NCBI GenBank assembly: GCA_950097245.1
Contig: CATNCS010000014.1
Coordinates: 1-44,916 of the forward strand
Length of the DNA: 44,916 nt
DNA from: an uncultured Oscillospiraceae bacterium
Lineage (GTDB): Bacteria; Bacillota; Clostridia; Oscillospirales; Oscillospiraceae
Reading direction: 5' to 3'
A model generated the notes under the pieces. It made no database searches. It was not told where the DNA came from and saw only the letters and a program-made list of their open reading frames with translations. This document shows, piece by piece, positions 34,872-41,660 of the stretch; position 1 is the first letter of the stretch; each line of letters starts with the position of its first letter. A program made the position numbers and the translations under genes.

Positions 34872-35105
34872 GTGGAAAGAACCAAAAGCCTGCTCGGTAG
34901 TGTTGATGATCTGCCCGCTATTGTTTCTCCCAAAGACATAGAAAAATTGGGATTTTCAAAGGCAGTAGTCTATCGGATGTTCCAGACCCCCGGTTTTCCA
35001 GGTGCTCGCATTGGCCGAAGAAGGGTAGTCCGCAAGGAGAAGCTGGTCGAGTGGCTGGACGCTGGAGCTGAACAGGGAGGAGAAACGGGAGGCGACCTGA
35101 CATGA
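34872..35105 (+). CDS. Small HTH protein, excisionase/AlpA-like
   Basis: 77 residues with a MerR-type winged-helix pattern: IVSPKDIEKLGFSKAVVYRM, then the GFPGARIGRRRVVRKEKLVEWL wing. It is typical of Xis/AlpA-like activators and recombination directionality factors. The start is GTG 34872, 6 bases after GGAGGTG. Its stop overlaps the next ATG (ATGA). As the first gene of the early rightward operon it may act in excision or activation. Confidence 0.7.
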   Translation: MERTKSLLGSVDDLPAIVSPKDIEKLGFSKAVVYRMFQTPGFPGARIGRRRVVRKEKLVEWLDAGAEQGGETGGDLT

Positions 35106-35365
35106 GTAGGGCAGAAATGAGGCCACCCCCGGAGGTGTGGCGGATCAATGGGCTGGAGATAAAGCCATTCCTCGGCGTGAAAGACGCCTGCCGGGTGTCT
35201 GGCCTGTCGCAGAAGTACATCCGCAGAGGCCTGAAGGATGGAACCATCCCCCATATTGTGTCCGGCTCCGAGGTGAGCGGAAAGGGGCATGGCACATACA
35301 TGATAAATATGCCGGCGTGGCTGAAGCAGTTGGGGGTCCCGCTCCAGGGCGGGGACCTGGGGTAA
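35102..35365 (+). CDS. Second small HTH protein, excisionase-like
   Basis: 87 residues: EIKPFLGVKDACRVSGLSQK, then YIRRGLKDGTIPHI and GTYMINMPAWLKQL. The pattern of a DNA-binding helix pair followed by a beta wing and a closing helix resembles HTH_17/excisionase domains. It is translationally coupled to the preceding gene. Which of the two acts as Xis cannot be told. Confidence 0.6.
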   Translation: MSRAEMRPPPEVWRINGLEIKPFLGVKDACRVSGLSQKYIRRGLKDGTIPHIVSGSEVSGKGHGTYMINMPAWLKQLGVPLQGGDLG

Positions 35366-35377
35366 GGTGGTGGAGAT

Positions 35378-36100
35378 ATGGCACAGGAACGCCCAGGAAT
35401 TATGGTATATTTTGATGACATCCTGCCCTCTCTGCAATGCCTGAGCCTGGAGGATGCCGGTCGGCTTTTCATTGCCATGCTACAGTACGGTCGAGATAGG
35501 ACAGAGCCTGACTTCAAAAACTCGGCTGGGCTGGCTATTGCGTGGAGCTTCATCAAAGTCAAAATAGACCGGGACAGTGACAACTATGATAGGTCCGTCC
35601 TCAAAAGCAAATATGGCGTCTACAAGAGGGAATGCGGCAGGCGGAAAGATACCCCTCTGGGCTTTGATGAGTGGTGTATGCTGATGGACCATCCTTCATC
35701 CCCCATGATGCCCCCTTCATCCCCCATGATGGAGGCTTATCCAACTGCAACAGCAACCAGCAACGGCAACCAGCAACTGGAACCGCAACCGCAACTGGAG
35801 CTGGAACTGCAACAGGAGAGGGAAGCGCCGCAGGCGCTCACCCGCTCGAAGCGTTTTGTTCCTCCCACCTTGGAGGAGGTGACCGCCTACGTCCAGGAGC
35901 GTGGCAGCATGGTGGACCCACAGGGGTTTATCGACTTCTACGCCGCCAAAGGCTGGATGGTGGGCCAGAACAAAATGAAGGACTGGAGGGCGGCCTGCCG
36001 GAACGCTGAGAAGTGGGAGCGATGGAAAAGGCCGAGTACCAGGAATGATGTCAAGACCGCCTCAGACTATGAAGGCGGGGAAGATTTTTTCGGTCGATAG
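35378..36100 (+). CDS. Replication-organiser-like protein
   Basis: 240 residues. The N-terminal 115 residues (VYFDDILPSLQCLSLEDAGR, then FKNSAGLAIAWSFIKVKIDR) match the DUF6291-type start of phage replisome organisers. A low-complexity linker rich in Gln, Leu, Glu, Thr and Pro (about 125-155) follows, then a DnaD-like C-terminal segment (FIDFYAAKGWMVGQNKMKDW). It is likely to bind the island origin and recruit the DnaC-like loader encoded next, 15 bases downstream. Confidence 0.72.
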   Translation: MAQERPGIMVYFDDILPSLQCLSLEDAGRLFIAMLQYGRDRTEPDFKNSAGLAIAWSFIKVKIDRDSDNYDRSVLKSKYGVYKRECGRRKDTPLGFDEWCMLMDHPSSPMMPPSSPMMEAYPTATATSNGNQQLEPQPQLELELQQEREAPQALTRSKRFVPPTLEEVTAYVQERGSMVDPQGFIDFYAAKGWMVGQNKMKDWRAACRNAEKWERWKRPSTRNDVKTASDYEGGEDFFGR

Positions 36101-36115
36101 GAGGATTGGAAGCGC

Positions 36116-36952
36116 ATGAACATAGACATATCCGGCCTGATGAAGGCCCATGAAGAAGACGGCGACTACACCGGCGATGATGGCCTGCTGTACTGTGGGA
36201 AATGCCATACCCGTAAGCAGATGCGTTTGCCGGTCAACCCGTTTACTGGCAGTAGCGACCCGGCTATTGTTCCTACTGCTTGCCAGTGCCAGCAGGAAGC
36301 AGATAAAGAGGCTGAGGAGCGGGAAAAACAGGAGCGGTTTAACCAGGCTATGAGGACACGATGGGAGGACGGGATTTCCCGCCCGGGTGGATTGCGCCAT
36401 ACTTTTTCCGAGGATGACCATGTGAAGCCGCAAGAGGTCGCCGCTTGTCAACGGTATGTGGATTACTGGGAAGAACTGAAAGCGGAGAATATCGGCATGC
36501 TGCTGTATGGGAGTGTTGGAACAGGAAAGACCTTCCTCGCTTCTTGCATCGGGAATGGCCTGCTGGAAAAGCGGGTGCCTGTCGTGTCCACCAACTTTCC
36601 GAGGCTACTGAACTTGCTTCAGGAAACACGAGAGAAGCAAAAACTTCTCGACCGCCTCTCAGTCTATAAGCTGCTGATCCTGGATGATCTGGGCGTGGAG
36701 CGGGATAGCGCCTATGCCGCCGAGCAGATATTCAATATCATTGATGCTCGGGGCAGTTCAGGGTTGCCGGTGATCGTGACAACTAATCTGACGCTGGAGG
36801 AGCTGGAACACCCCACGTCCATGCAGTATGCCCGGATATATGATCGGGTGCTGGAGATGTGTCCTATTCGCATTAAGCTGACCGGCGATAGCCGAAGGCG
36901 GGGAAATGCCGAGAAGCGGAAGAAGATCGCACAGCAAATTCTTCTTGGCTGA
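36116..36952 (+). CDS. DnaC/IstB-like helicase loader ATPase
   Basis: 278 residues. The N-terminus has a zinc-binding pattern (CGKCHTRKQ and later CQCQQE). The AAA+ core has Walker A GSVGTGKT, Walker B YKLLILDDLG and sensor segment VIVTTNLTLEEL. The C-terminal arginine-finger region ends RIYDRVLEMCPIRIKLTGDS. It would load the host replicative helicase at the island origin. AGGAGG lies 12 bases before the ATG. It follows the organiser gene by 15 bases. Confidence 0.88.
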   Translation: MNIDISGLMKAHEEDGDYTGDDGLLYCGKCHTRKQMRLPVNPFTGSSDPAIVPTACQCQQEADKEAEEREKQERFNQAMRTRWEDGISRPGGLRHTFSEDDHVKPQEVAACQRYVDYWEELKAENIGMLLYGSVGTGKTFLASCIGNGLLEKRVPVVSTNFPRLLNLLQETREKQKLLDRLSVYKLLILDDLGVERDSAYAAEQIFNIIDARGSSGLPVIVTTNLTLEELEHPTSMQYARIYDRVLEMCPIRIKLTGDSRRRGNAEKRKKIAQQILLG

Positions 36953-36963
36953 GGTGTGGCGTC

Positions 36964-37302
36964 ATGGGAAAAGCATCACAGCGCAAGGGCGCCGACGGCG
37001 AGCGGGAGCTGGCCGGCATCCTCCGGGGGCGTGGATATGACATCGAGCGGGGCGGGTCCCTGTCCTATGGGGAAGCGCCTGACCTGGTGGGGCTGCCTGG
37101 GGTACATATCGAGGTCAAGCGGGTGGAGCGGCTGAACGTGCCCGAGGCGATGGATCAGGCCGTCCGGGATGCTGACCGCTTCGGAGGCTTCCCTGCCTTG
37201 TTCCATCGGCGGTCCCGCTCCCCGTGGCTGGTGACCATGCGGCTGGCCGATTGGCTGGAGCTGTACCAGGCCTTCGAGGACAAAGAAAGGGCCATCCCCT
37301 GA
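36964..37302 (+). CDS. PDDEXK nuclease, Holliday-junction-resolvase-like
   Basis: 112 residues: KGADGERELAGILRGRGYDI, then APDLVGLPGVHIEVKRVERL. The E...PD...ExK catalytic pattern is complete. Proteins of this size occur in phage and satellite replication modules as putative resolvases. Immediately after the loader gene. Function is assigned by family only. Confidence 0.72.
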   Translation: MGKASQRKGADGERELAGILRGRGYDIERGGSLSYGEAPDLVGLPGVHIEVKRVERLNVPEAMDQAVRDADRFGGFPALFHRRSRSPWLVTMRLADWLELYQAFEDKERAIP

Positions 37303-37312
37303 AGGATGGCCC
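37289..37312. terminator. Hairpin at the end of the nuclease gene
   Basis: GGGCCATCC and GGATGGCCC with a 6-base loop, spanning the stop codon. There is no T-run, so it may be an RNA-stability or attenuation hairpin. Confidence 0.4.
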
Positions 37313-37380
37313 ACCGCCTCCCCCGAAGGAGAGACAGCCCCTGACAGGACTATTCTACCATAAGGGAGGCGGCCACGTCA

Positions 37381-37884
37381 ATGACGAGGGATGAACTGGA
37401 GAGAGCCATCACGATGGCGGTGGAAGCTGGAAGGATGGCAGCGACCCGGATGGCAAAGGACGCCTTCAAGGCCACCGAGCGCCGCCTGTGCGCTATCCCT
37501 GATCTGCGGGAGAAGCTGAAGGACGACGAGGAAGAACTGGAGAAGACCCGGAGGGATGGCCTGAAAGAACGGAGCCAGCGCCTTACCCGCTTCTTCAAGT
37601 CTGGGGTGAGGCTGACCCCCGAGGAGATTATGAAGGCCGTCATAATTGACCTGGAGGCCGCTGTCGCTTCAACCAGCTATGAGCTGGATGTTCTGGATAA
37701 GGCCCTGGCCTCCATACGGGACGACCCCTATTACCTGGTCGTTGACGGGAAGTATGTCCGGCGGATGACCGACGAGGAGATTGCCGAGCAAATCCATTGT
37801 GATCCGTCTACTGTCTGGAGGAACCGCAAGCGCCTTGTCCAGCGTGTGGCTGTCCGCCTGTATGGGGTGGACGCCACGAAATAG
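37381..37884 (+). CDS. Phage late-regulator-like protein (ArpU/RinA-type HTH)
   Basis: 167 residues, mostly helical. The C-terminus has a sigma-region-4-like HTH: DDPYYLVVDGKYVRRMTDEE, then IAEQIHCDPSTVWRNRKRLV. This build is shared with ArpU/RinA-like activators of phage late genes. GGGAGGCGG lies 8 bases before the ATG. In a satellite it might respond to or mimic the helper's late switch. Exact family placement is uncertain. Confidence 0.65.
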   Translation: MTRDELERAITMAVEAGRMAATRMAKDAFKATERRLCAIPDLREKLKDDEEELEKTRRDGLKERSQRLTRFFKSGVRLTPEEIMKAVIIDLEAAVASTSYELDVLDKALASIRDDPYYLVVDGKYVRRMTDEEIAEQIHCDPSTVWRNRKRLVQRVAVRLYGVDATK

Positions 37885-37891
37885 CCTGTTT

Positions 37892-37974
37892 GCCCCGTAG
37901 CGGGCCGCACAAGCAGGGGTGGCCTCCAGGGGTAGGGAATTACCCTCTGGAGGCTGTGCGAGCGTTTACGGGGC
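37892..37974. other. Nested hairpin between convergent genes
   Basis: Four nested complementary arm pairs: GCCCCGTA/TACGGGGC (37892/37967), CGCAC/GTGCG (37906/37956), GCCTCCAG/CTGGAGGC (37922/37947) and GGTA/TACC at the tip. There is no T-run. It could be a terminator-like structure, a small structured RNA or a replication-related site. Confidence 0.5.
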
Positions 37975-38517
37975 GTCCTGGACCTCAATCTTGAAGTAGA
38001 GGGTCCCGGTATATGTGCCGTCGATGGTGGTGTCATCCGCCGTGGCGCTGGCGACGATGTAGCCGAAAGACACAGGGGTGGTGTTGCCGTCCTCAAAGGC
38101 GGCGGCCAGGGTACGATCTGGGGAGCCAATCCATTCCCCCGTGACGCCGTAGGTGCTGGAGCGGTGAAGGTTGCACAGCGCCTTGTATTTGGGCTTTTCG
38201 GTGTTGGTCAGGAAGAAAAAGCCGTTTTCATCAAAGGTCTTCTCCCAATCGACAGATATGGTCAGGAGCTTTCCCGCTCCGATGTCCACCTTGCTGGCGG
38301 TGATGGCAAGGCAGGGGGTGGTGTTGGTGTCGTAGGTGGCGGGGATGTTTACGACGTATGAGGGCTGGGCTGGCGCTTGGACGATGGGAGGGGCTTCCGT
38401 CCTGATGCCTGAGAAGGTGCAGTAAATTTGGGTATTGGCTTCTGCTGCTGAGGCCGGGAGGGGAAGCGCCAGGAGAAGCGCCAGGGAAAGAAGTGCGGCG
38501 AGGGCTTTCTTTTTCAT
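37966..38517 (-). CDS. Secreted protein of unknown function
   Basis: 183 residues with a clear Sec signal (MKKKALAALLSLALLLALPL, cleaved after ASA). The mature part is beta-rich: VVNIPATYDTNTTPCLAITA, then GAGKLLTISVDWEKTF and a C-terminal DGTYTGTLYFKIEVQD, typical of small secreted Ig-like domains in gut Firmicutes. ATG 38517 follows GAGAGGTGG. It is the last of three leftward genes; the middle one is also exported. It is island cargo with no clear role in replication. Confidence 0.68.
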   Translation of the reverse strand: MKKKALAALLSLALLLALPLPASAAEANTQIYCTFSGIRTEAPPIVQAPAQPSYVVNIPATYDTNTTPCLAITASKVDIGAGKLLTISVDWEKTFDENGFFFLTNTEKPKYKALCNLHRSSTYGVTGEWIGSPDRTLAAAFEDGNTTPVSFGYIVASATADDTTIDGTYTGTLYFKIEVQDAP

Positions 38518-38531
38518 GGGTGGACCACCTC

Positions 38532-39023
38532 TCAAATTATTTCTATCGTGAGTTTGACGTCAGCCCCATTCATGGGCTGCATCCCATCCAGGGAGTAACA
38601 GCTATAGCGGAGGATCGAGCTTTCATAGGTCCCCGCCGGCGGGACTGAGGCGAGGGCCATGGTCGATAGGCTTTCCCCGGGAGAGACAAGGCCTGATCTG
38701 AAAATCTCCTCTCCGCTCGGGAGAAACAGGGAGATGACGAAGTAGCAGGCGTTTCCCGCCGGGTTGTAGAAGGGGGCCGCCTGCTGGCCGGTGCTGGCCG
38801 TGATCTGGAGCTTGTCGAAGCCGGGGATGGTGATAGACCCCTCCGGGGCCGTGGCCTGGGCCGTTGGGGTCGCTGAAGCGGCAGCTGCTGGCGGCAAGTC
38901 CACGGTTGCCACTGGCGCCGGGGTGGTGGCCCCTTCCCCCATGTGATACCCCACCATGCCGGCCAGGAGGATGAAGGCGACCGCACAGAGGATGCCCAGG
39001 GTAAGCACCAATTTGTCACGCAT
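38532..39023 (-). CDS. Membrane-anchored exported protein of unknown function
   Basis: 163 residues: an N-terminal anchor (LVLTLGILCAVAFILLAGMV), a Pro/Ala/Thr-rich linker, then a beta domain with ITIPGFDKLQI, SGLVSPGESLS, PPAGTYESSILRY and a final DVKLTIEI. The LSPGE..., PAGTYE... pattern recurs in surface proteins of Clostridia; no function is known to me. ATG 39023 is preferred over GTG 39032 because GGGGGG lies 7 bases before it. It ends 14 bases before the next gene's start. Confidence 0.65.
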   Translation of the reverse strand: MRDKLVLTLGILCAVAFILLAGMVGYHMGEGATTPAPVATVDLPPAAAASATPTAQATAPEGSITIPGFDKLQITASTGQQAAPFYNPAGNACYFVISLFLPSGEEIFRSGLVSPGESLSTMALASVPPAGTYESSILRYSCYSLDGMQPMNGADVKLTIEII

Positions 39024-39028
39024 GAAGT

Positions 39029-39427
39029 TCACCCCCCTTCTTTGTCTGCCGCCCCTATGGTATCAGCTCCCGGGCTGGATGGACAGGCAAAGTGGGTGGG
39101 TGATTTTTTCCACCTCCGCATGGTGGAGTTATCGGCGGGGCAGGAAGCTGTGGCCCCGGCCTCCACGGCCTCTATGACGGGGCGGGCGTAGTGCTTATAG
39201 GGGCGCATGAAGTCTGGAAGCTCCAGGTGGAGCCGGTGACAGACCGGGCACCGTAGGCGTCGGAGCTGGAACAGGAGGACGGCCCCTGATCCGTCCACTA
39301 CCCGGCGGGGCCTGGTGTCATAGCCTGAGAGCAGCACACCGCAGGCGGGGCAAATGGGCGGGTCCCTGGCCCGGATGCGGTAGGCCCCCGGCACCTTCTC
39401 CACCGTGTAGCGGGTCACTATCAGCAT
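39029..39427 (-). CDS. Zinc-ribbon protein of DUF6431 type
   Basis: 132 residues with two CxxC pairs (ICPACGVLL and RCPVCHRLHLELP) and a following helical HTH-like part (RPVIEAVEAG, then DNSTMRRWKK). It resembles stand-alone zinc-finger/HTH fragments annotated DUF6431 in Clostridial mobile elements. It is the first gene of the leftward trio, and its stop lies within the SD region of the next gene. No strong SD is seen for ATG 39427. Confidence 0.6.
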   Translation of the reverse strand: MLIVTRYTVEKVPGAYRIRARDPPICPACGVLLSGYDTRPRRVVDGSGAVLLFQLRRLRCPVCHRLHLELPDFMRPYKHYARPVIEAVEAGATASCPADNSTMRRWKKSPTHFACPSSPGADTIGAADKEGG

Positions 39428-39445
39428 AGGCCATGTTGACGAAGA

Positions 39446-39479
39446 AAGGGGTCCCTCTCCTGGTGGAGCGGGACCCCTT
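39446..39479 (-). terminator. Terminator, minus strand
   Basis: AAGGGGTCCC (39446-39455) pairs with GGGACCCCTT (39470-39479). On the minus strand the stem is followed by TCTTC. It separates the HTH gene at 39523 from the zinc-ribbon gene. Confidence 0.6.
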
Positions 39480-39490
39480 GACTATGCAAC

Positions 39491-39512
39491 GAACCACGAG
39501 CGAACCACGAGA
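39491..39512 (+). repeat. Isolated 11-bp repeat pair
   Basis: GAACCACGAGC directly followed by GAACCACGAGA, then AATGGGGGG. It has the same layout as the seven pairs at 41661-42012. Confidence 0.8.
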
Positions 39513-39522
39513 AATGGGGGGC

Positions 39523-39738
39523 CTACGGGTCATCAGGGACATAGGTCATAAAGTCCCCCGGCTGGCAGTTGAGCCTCTTGCACAGGGCCTCTATGGTGCG
39601 AGAATCAATCCCCCCACTGACCTGTCCGAGTAGCTTTTGCCTTGTTGCGCTTCCGATGACCTTTTCTGCATTCAGCTTATAAATGGTGGTCCCGTTGGCC
39701 TTCAAGATGTCCTGAAGGCGGCTATAATCCATCGCCAT
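39523..39738 (-). CDS. Cro/CI-type HTH protein
   Basis: 71 residues: DYSRLQDILKANGTTIYKLN, then ATRQKLLGQVSGGIDSRTIE and ALCKRLNCQPGDFMTYV, a compact XRE helix-turn-helix. The start is ATG 39738 with AGAGGAAG upstream; the longer frame to 39846 runs through the promoter. It diverges from the rightward genes at 40203 across a region with TAGGC operator-like pairs, and is likely a local repressor. Confidence 0.75.
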   Translation of the reverse strand: MAMDYSRLQDILKANGTTIYKLNAEKVIGSATRQKLLGQVSGGIDSRTIEALCKRLNCQPGDFMTYVPDDP

Positions 39739-39816
39739 GCTGTCACTTCCTCTCTGGGGGCGGCGGCTTTTTATAAAAGCCCGCTCTCCTAGTATAGCTA
39801 TATTATAGCGCAAAAG

Positions 39817-39912
39817 ATAGGCAATATCTAGGCCAAAAATAGACAAAGAAAAAGCCTAGAGTTTGGCTATAATGTCAATAGACAATAGGCAAGAATTAGG
39901 CTATACTATAAT
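39817..39912. promoter_or_regulatory. Divergent control region with paired TAGGC operators
   Basis: ATAGGCAATATCTAGGC (39817-39833) and ATAGGCAAGAATTAGGC (39885-39901) each place two TAGGC sites 11 bases apart. The inverted GCCTA (39854) and TGGCTA (39864) lie between them. A TATAAT at 39907-39912 may be the rightward -10. Confidence 0.55.
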
Positions 39913-40202
39913 CACAGCAAGGGGGAAGACCCCAAGCGGGCCTGGTCAACTGGAGAAGGCCCACGGAAGGGGGTAAAGCACCAGGGACAAGGGCGGGACG
40001 GGATTTCCGAAAGGGACGGGCCTGAATAGGACAGAAGCCCCCCGCCACCCGGTCAAGGGGACAACGGCAATCGTTTATAAGCCTAACACCGAGATTGCGT
40101 ATAAGAGCGGAACGGTATAGGGAATGGGAAGCAGATGAGGCCACAGCCCTAACGACCCCCGCCGCCGAAGTCCCCCACCAAAATCTGAAAGGAGATCACA
40201 CC
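39913..40202. other. Leader without a recognised gene
   Basis: About 290 bases between the TATAAT at 39907 and the ATG at 40203. It has several short GC-rich direct repeats but no supported reading frame. Only the SD AAAGGAG at its end is recognisable. Confidence 0.4.
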
Positions 40203-40472
40203 ATGAGCATGAACGAGATGGAGAGCAAAATCCGGGAGCTGCGCCAGCTCCAGAACCTGATCGAGGAAGCCCAGGCCGAGGCTGAGGCCATCAAGGACAG
40301 CATCAAGGCCCAGATGGGGGATGCCGAGGAGCTGAGGGCCGGGGAGTACAAGGTCACCTGGAAGGCCGTCACCGCCTCCCGCCTGGACACCGCCGCCCTG
40401 AAGAAGGCCCTGCCGGATGTGGCCGAGCGGTTTACCAAGACCACCACCTCCCGCCGCTTCTGCGTGGCATGA
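40203..40472 (+). CDS. Small coiled-coil phage-type protein
   Basis: 89 residues: MSMNEMESKIRELRQLQNLI, then EAEAIKDSIKAQMGD (coiled coil) and a C-terminal part EYKVTWKAVTASRLDTAALK ending RRFCVA. The C-terminal half resembles the tail that follows YqaJ-type recombinases in phages (VTWK...S.LDTKALK...T..R.F). Here it stands alone with no nuclease. ATG 40203 follows AAAGGAG. Function unknown. Confidence 0.6.
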   Translation: MSMNEMESKIRELRQLQNLIEEAQAEAEAIKDSIKAQMGDAEELRAGEYKVTWKAVTASRLDTAALKKALPDVAERFTKTTTSRRFCVA

Positions 40473-40603
40473 GAAAAGCCCCTTGCATCAATGCCCGTCA
40501 AAGCTGTATGCAAGAGGCCCCCACGGACCCACCGGGGCGGGTCTGCTCCCTCAGTATAGCAGGCCCGCCCGGAAATATCAAGATGGAGGAGAGAATATTA
40601 CAT

Positions 40604-40789
40604 ATGCACACCCAGGCTGAATATGCGAGAAACGAGAGAGAAATGCTTGCCCTGTATAAAAGTTTACCCTGGAAGGAGCAGGTCATATTTATTGGCCGCC
40701 TCCAGTATGCGGCGGAGCAGGTACGGGCGGAAGGGTCCGGCAAGGTCATCCAGTTTCCTGCTGCCGCCCGGGAGCTGGCGAAGCTCTGA
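40604..40789 (+). CDS. Small hypothetical protein (61 aa)
   Basis: MHTQAEYARNEREMLALYKS, then LPWKEQVIFIGRLQYAAEQV and VIQFPAAARELAKL. GGAGGAGAG lies about 10 bases upstream of ATG 40604; an in-frame ATG at 40583 overlaps that site. Predicted helical, acts with no known partner. Such proteins are common in Clostridial prophages. Confidence 0.55.
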   Translation: MHTQAEYARNEREMLALYKSLPWKEQVIFIGRLQYAAEQVRAEGSGKVIQFPAAARELAKL

Positions 40790-40867
40790 GCGCCGGAAGG
40801 CTGAAGGCCCAAGAAATGCCCGTTTTGAGAGCTGGCAGGATAGGCCTCACGTCGAGGGCAAAAGGTG

Positions 40868-40896
40868 TTGACATTATGTGATATATGACATATAAT
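40868..40896 (+). promoter_or_regulatory. Perfect promoter of the toxin-antitoxin pair with internal palindrome
   Basis: TTGACA and TATAAT with a 17-base spacer, both perfect. TATGTGATATATGACATA overlaps the spacer and -10 and is a near-perfect palindrome, a likely autorepression site. Confidence 0.85.
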
Positions 40897-40922
40897 AATG
40901 GTAGCAGAAGGCGGGTGAATGT

Positions 40923-41282
40923 ATGGGCTACGCGGTGGAATACTACGAACTGGGGGACGGGAGTAGACCAGCGGAGCAGTTCATATTATCACAGGATGAC
41001 AAAATGAAGGCCAAAATATTCTCTGTCCTGACGTATCTGGAGGCCAAGGGGCCTGAGCTTCGAGAGCCGTATTCCAAATCATTGGGGGATGGAATCTTTG
41101 AGGTCAGGGCAAAACAAGGGTCGGATATTACCCGTGTTCTGTATTTCTTCGTAGTCGGGCAGAAGATCATCCTGACGAACGGCTTCGTGAAGAAGACGCA
41201 GAAGACGCCCCGGGGAGAGATTGACCGGGCAAAGCATTATCGTGCTGATTACCATAGCAAGGTGGCGGCGAAGGAGGGGTAA
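40923..41282 (+). CDS. RelE/HigB-type toxin
   Basis: 119 residues of the phage-derived Gp49/HigB-like RelE superfamily: VEYYELGDGSRPAEQFILSQ, then LREPYSKSLGDGIFEVRAKQ, DITRVLYFFVVGQKIILTNG and FVKKTQKTPRGEIDRAKHY. These contain the Arg/Lys and Tyr-Phe residues typical of this ribosome-dependent mRNA interferase group. It precedes its antitoxin by 3 bases, the HigBA order. Predicted to cleave mRNA when the antitoxin is degraded. Probably stabilises the island. Confidence 0.88.
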   Translation: MGYAVEYYELGDGSRPAEQFILSQDDKMKAKIFSVLTYLEAKGPELREPYSKSLGDGIFEVRAKQGSDITRVLYFFVVGQKIILTNGFVKKTQKTPRGEIDRAKHYRADYHSKVAAKEG

Positions 41283-41285
41283 GCT

Positions 41286-41582
41286 ATGGGGAAGAATTTC
41301 CGTGATACACTCAATGAGCAGTTAAAGGACCCTGCGTTCCGGGCTGAGTGGGAGGCCCTGGAGCCGGAGCGCCAGATAACCATGGCGATTATCGAGGGAA
41401 GGACGTCTAATCACCTGACCCAGGAGCAGCTTGCGGCGGCCACGGGGATCACACAGGCCGACATCAGCAGGCTGGAGAATGGGACCGGGAACCCTTCGCT
41501 CCGTACCTTGAAGCGGCTGGCAGCCGGGATGGGGATGACGCTGAAGCTGGAGTTTGTCCCCTCCGCCCCTGCCGGCCAGTAG
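41286..41582 (+). CDS. HigA-type XRE antitoxin
   Basis: 98 residues. The N-terminal arm KNFRDTLNEQLKDPAFRAEW is typical of HigA antitoxins; a helix-turn-helix follows (LTQEQLAAATGITQADISRL, then ENGTGNPSLRTLKRLAAGMG). It binds the toxin through the N-terminal arm and the operator through the HTH. The palindrome in the promoter at 40868 is the expected target. Confidence 0.88.
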   Translation: MGKNFRDTLNEQLKDPAFRAEWEALEPERQITMAIIEGRTSNHLTQEQLAAATGITQADISRLENGTGNPSLRTLKRLAAGMGMTLKLEFVPSAPAGQ

Positions 41583-41592
41583 AGACTACCAG

Positions 41593-41620
41593 GACCGCTT
41601 CCAATGGGGGGCGGTCTTTT
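41593..41620 (+). terminator. Terminator after the toxin-antitoxin pair
   Basis: GACCGC (41593-41598) pairs with GCGGTC (41611-41616), followed by TTTT. Confidence 0.65.
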
Positions 41621-41660
41621 GTGATTTAATGGGATTGGAGAAGGAAGGGACTGAACCATC

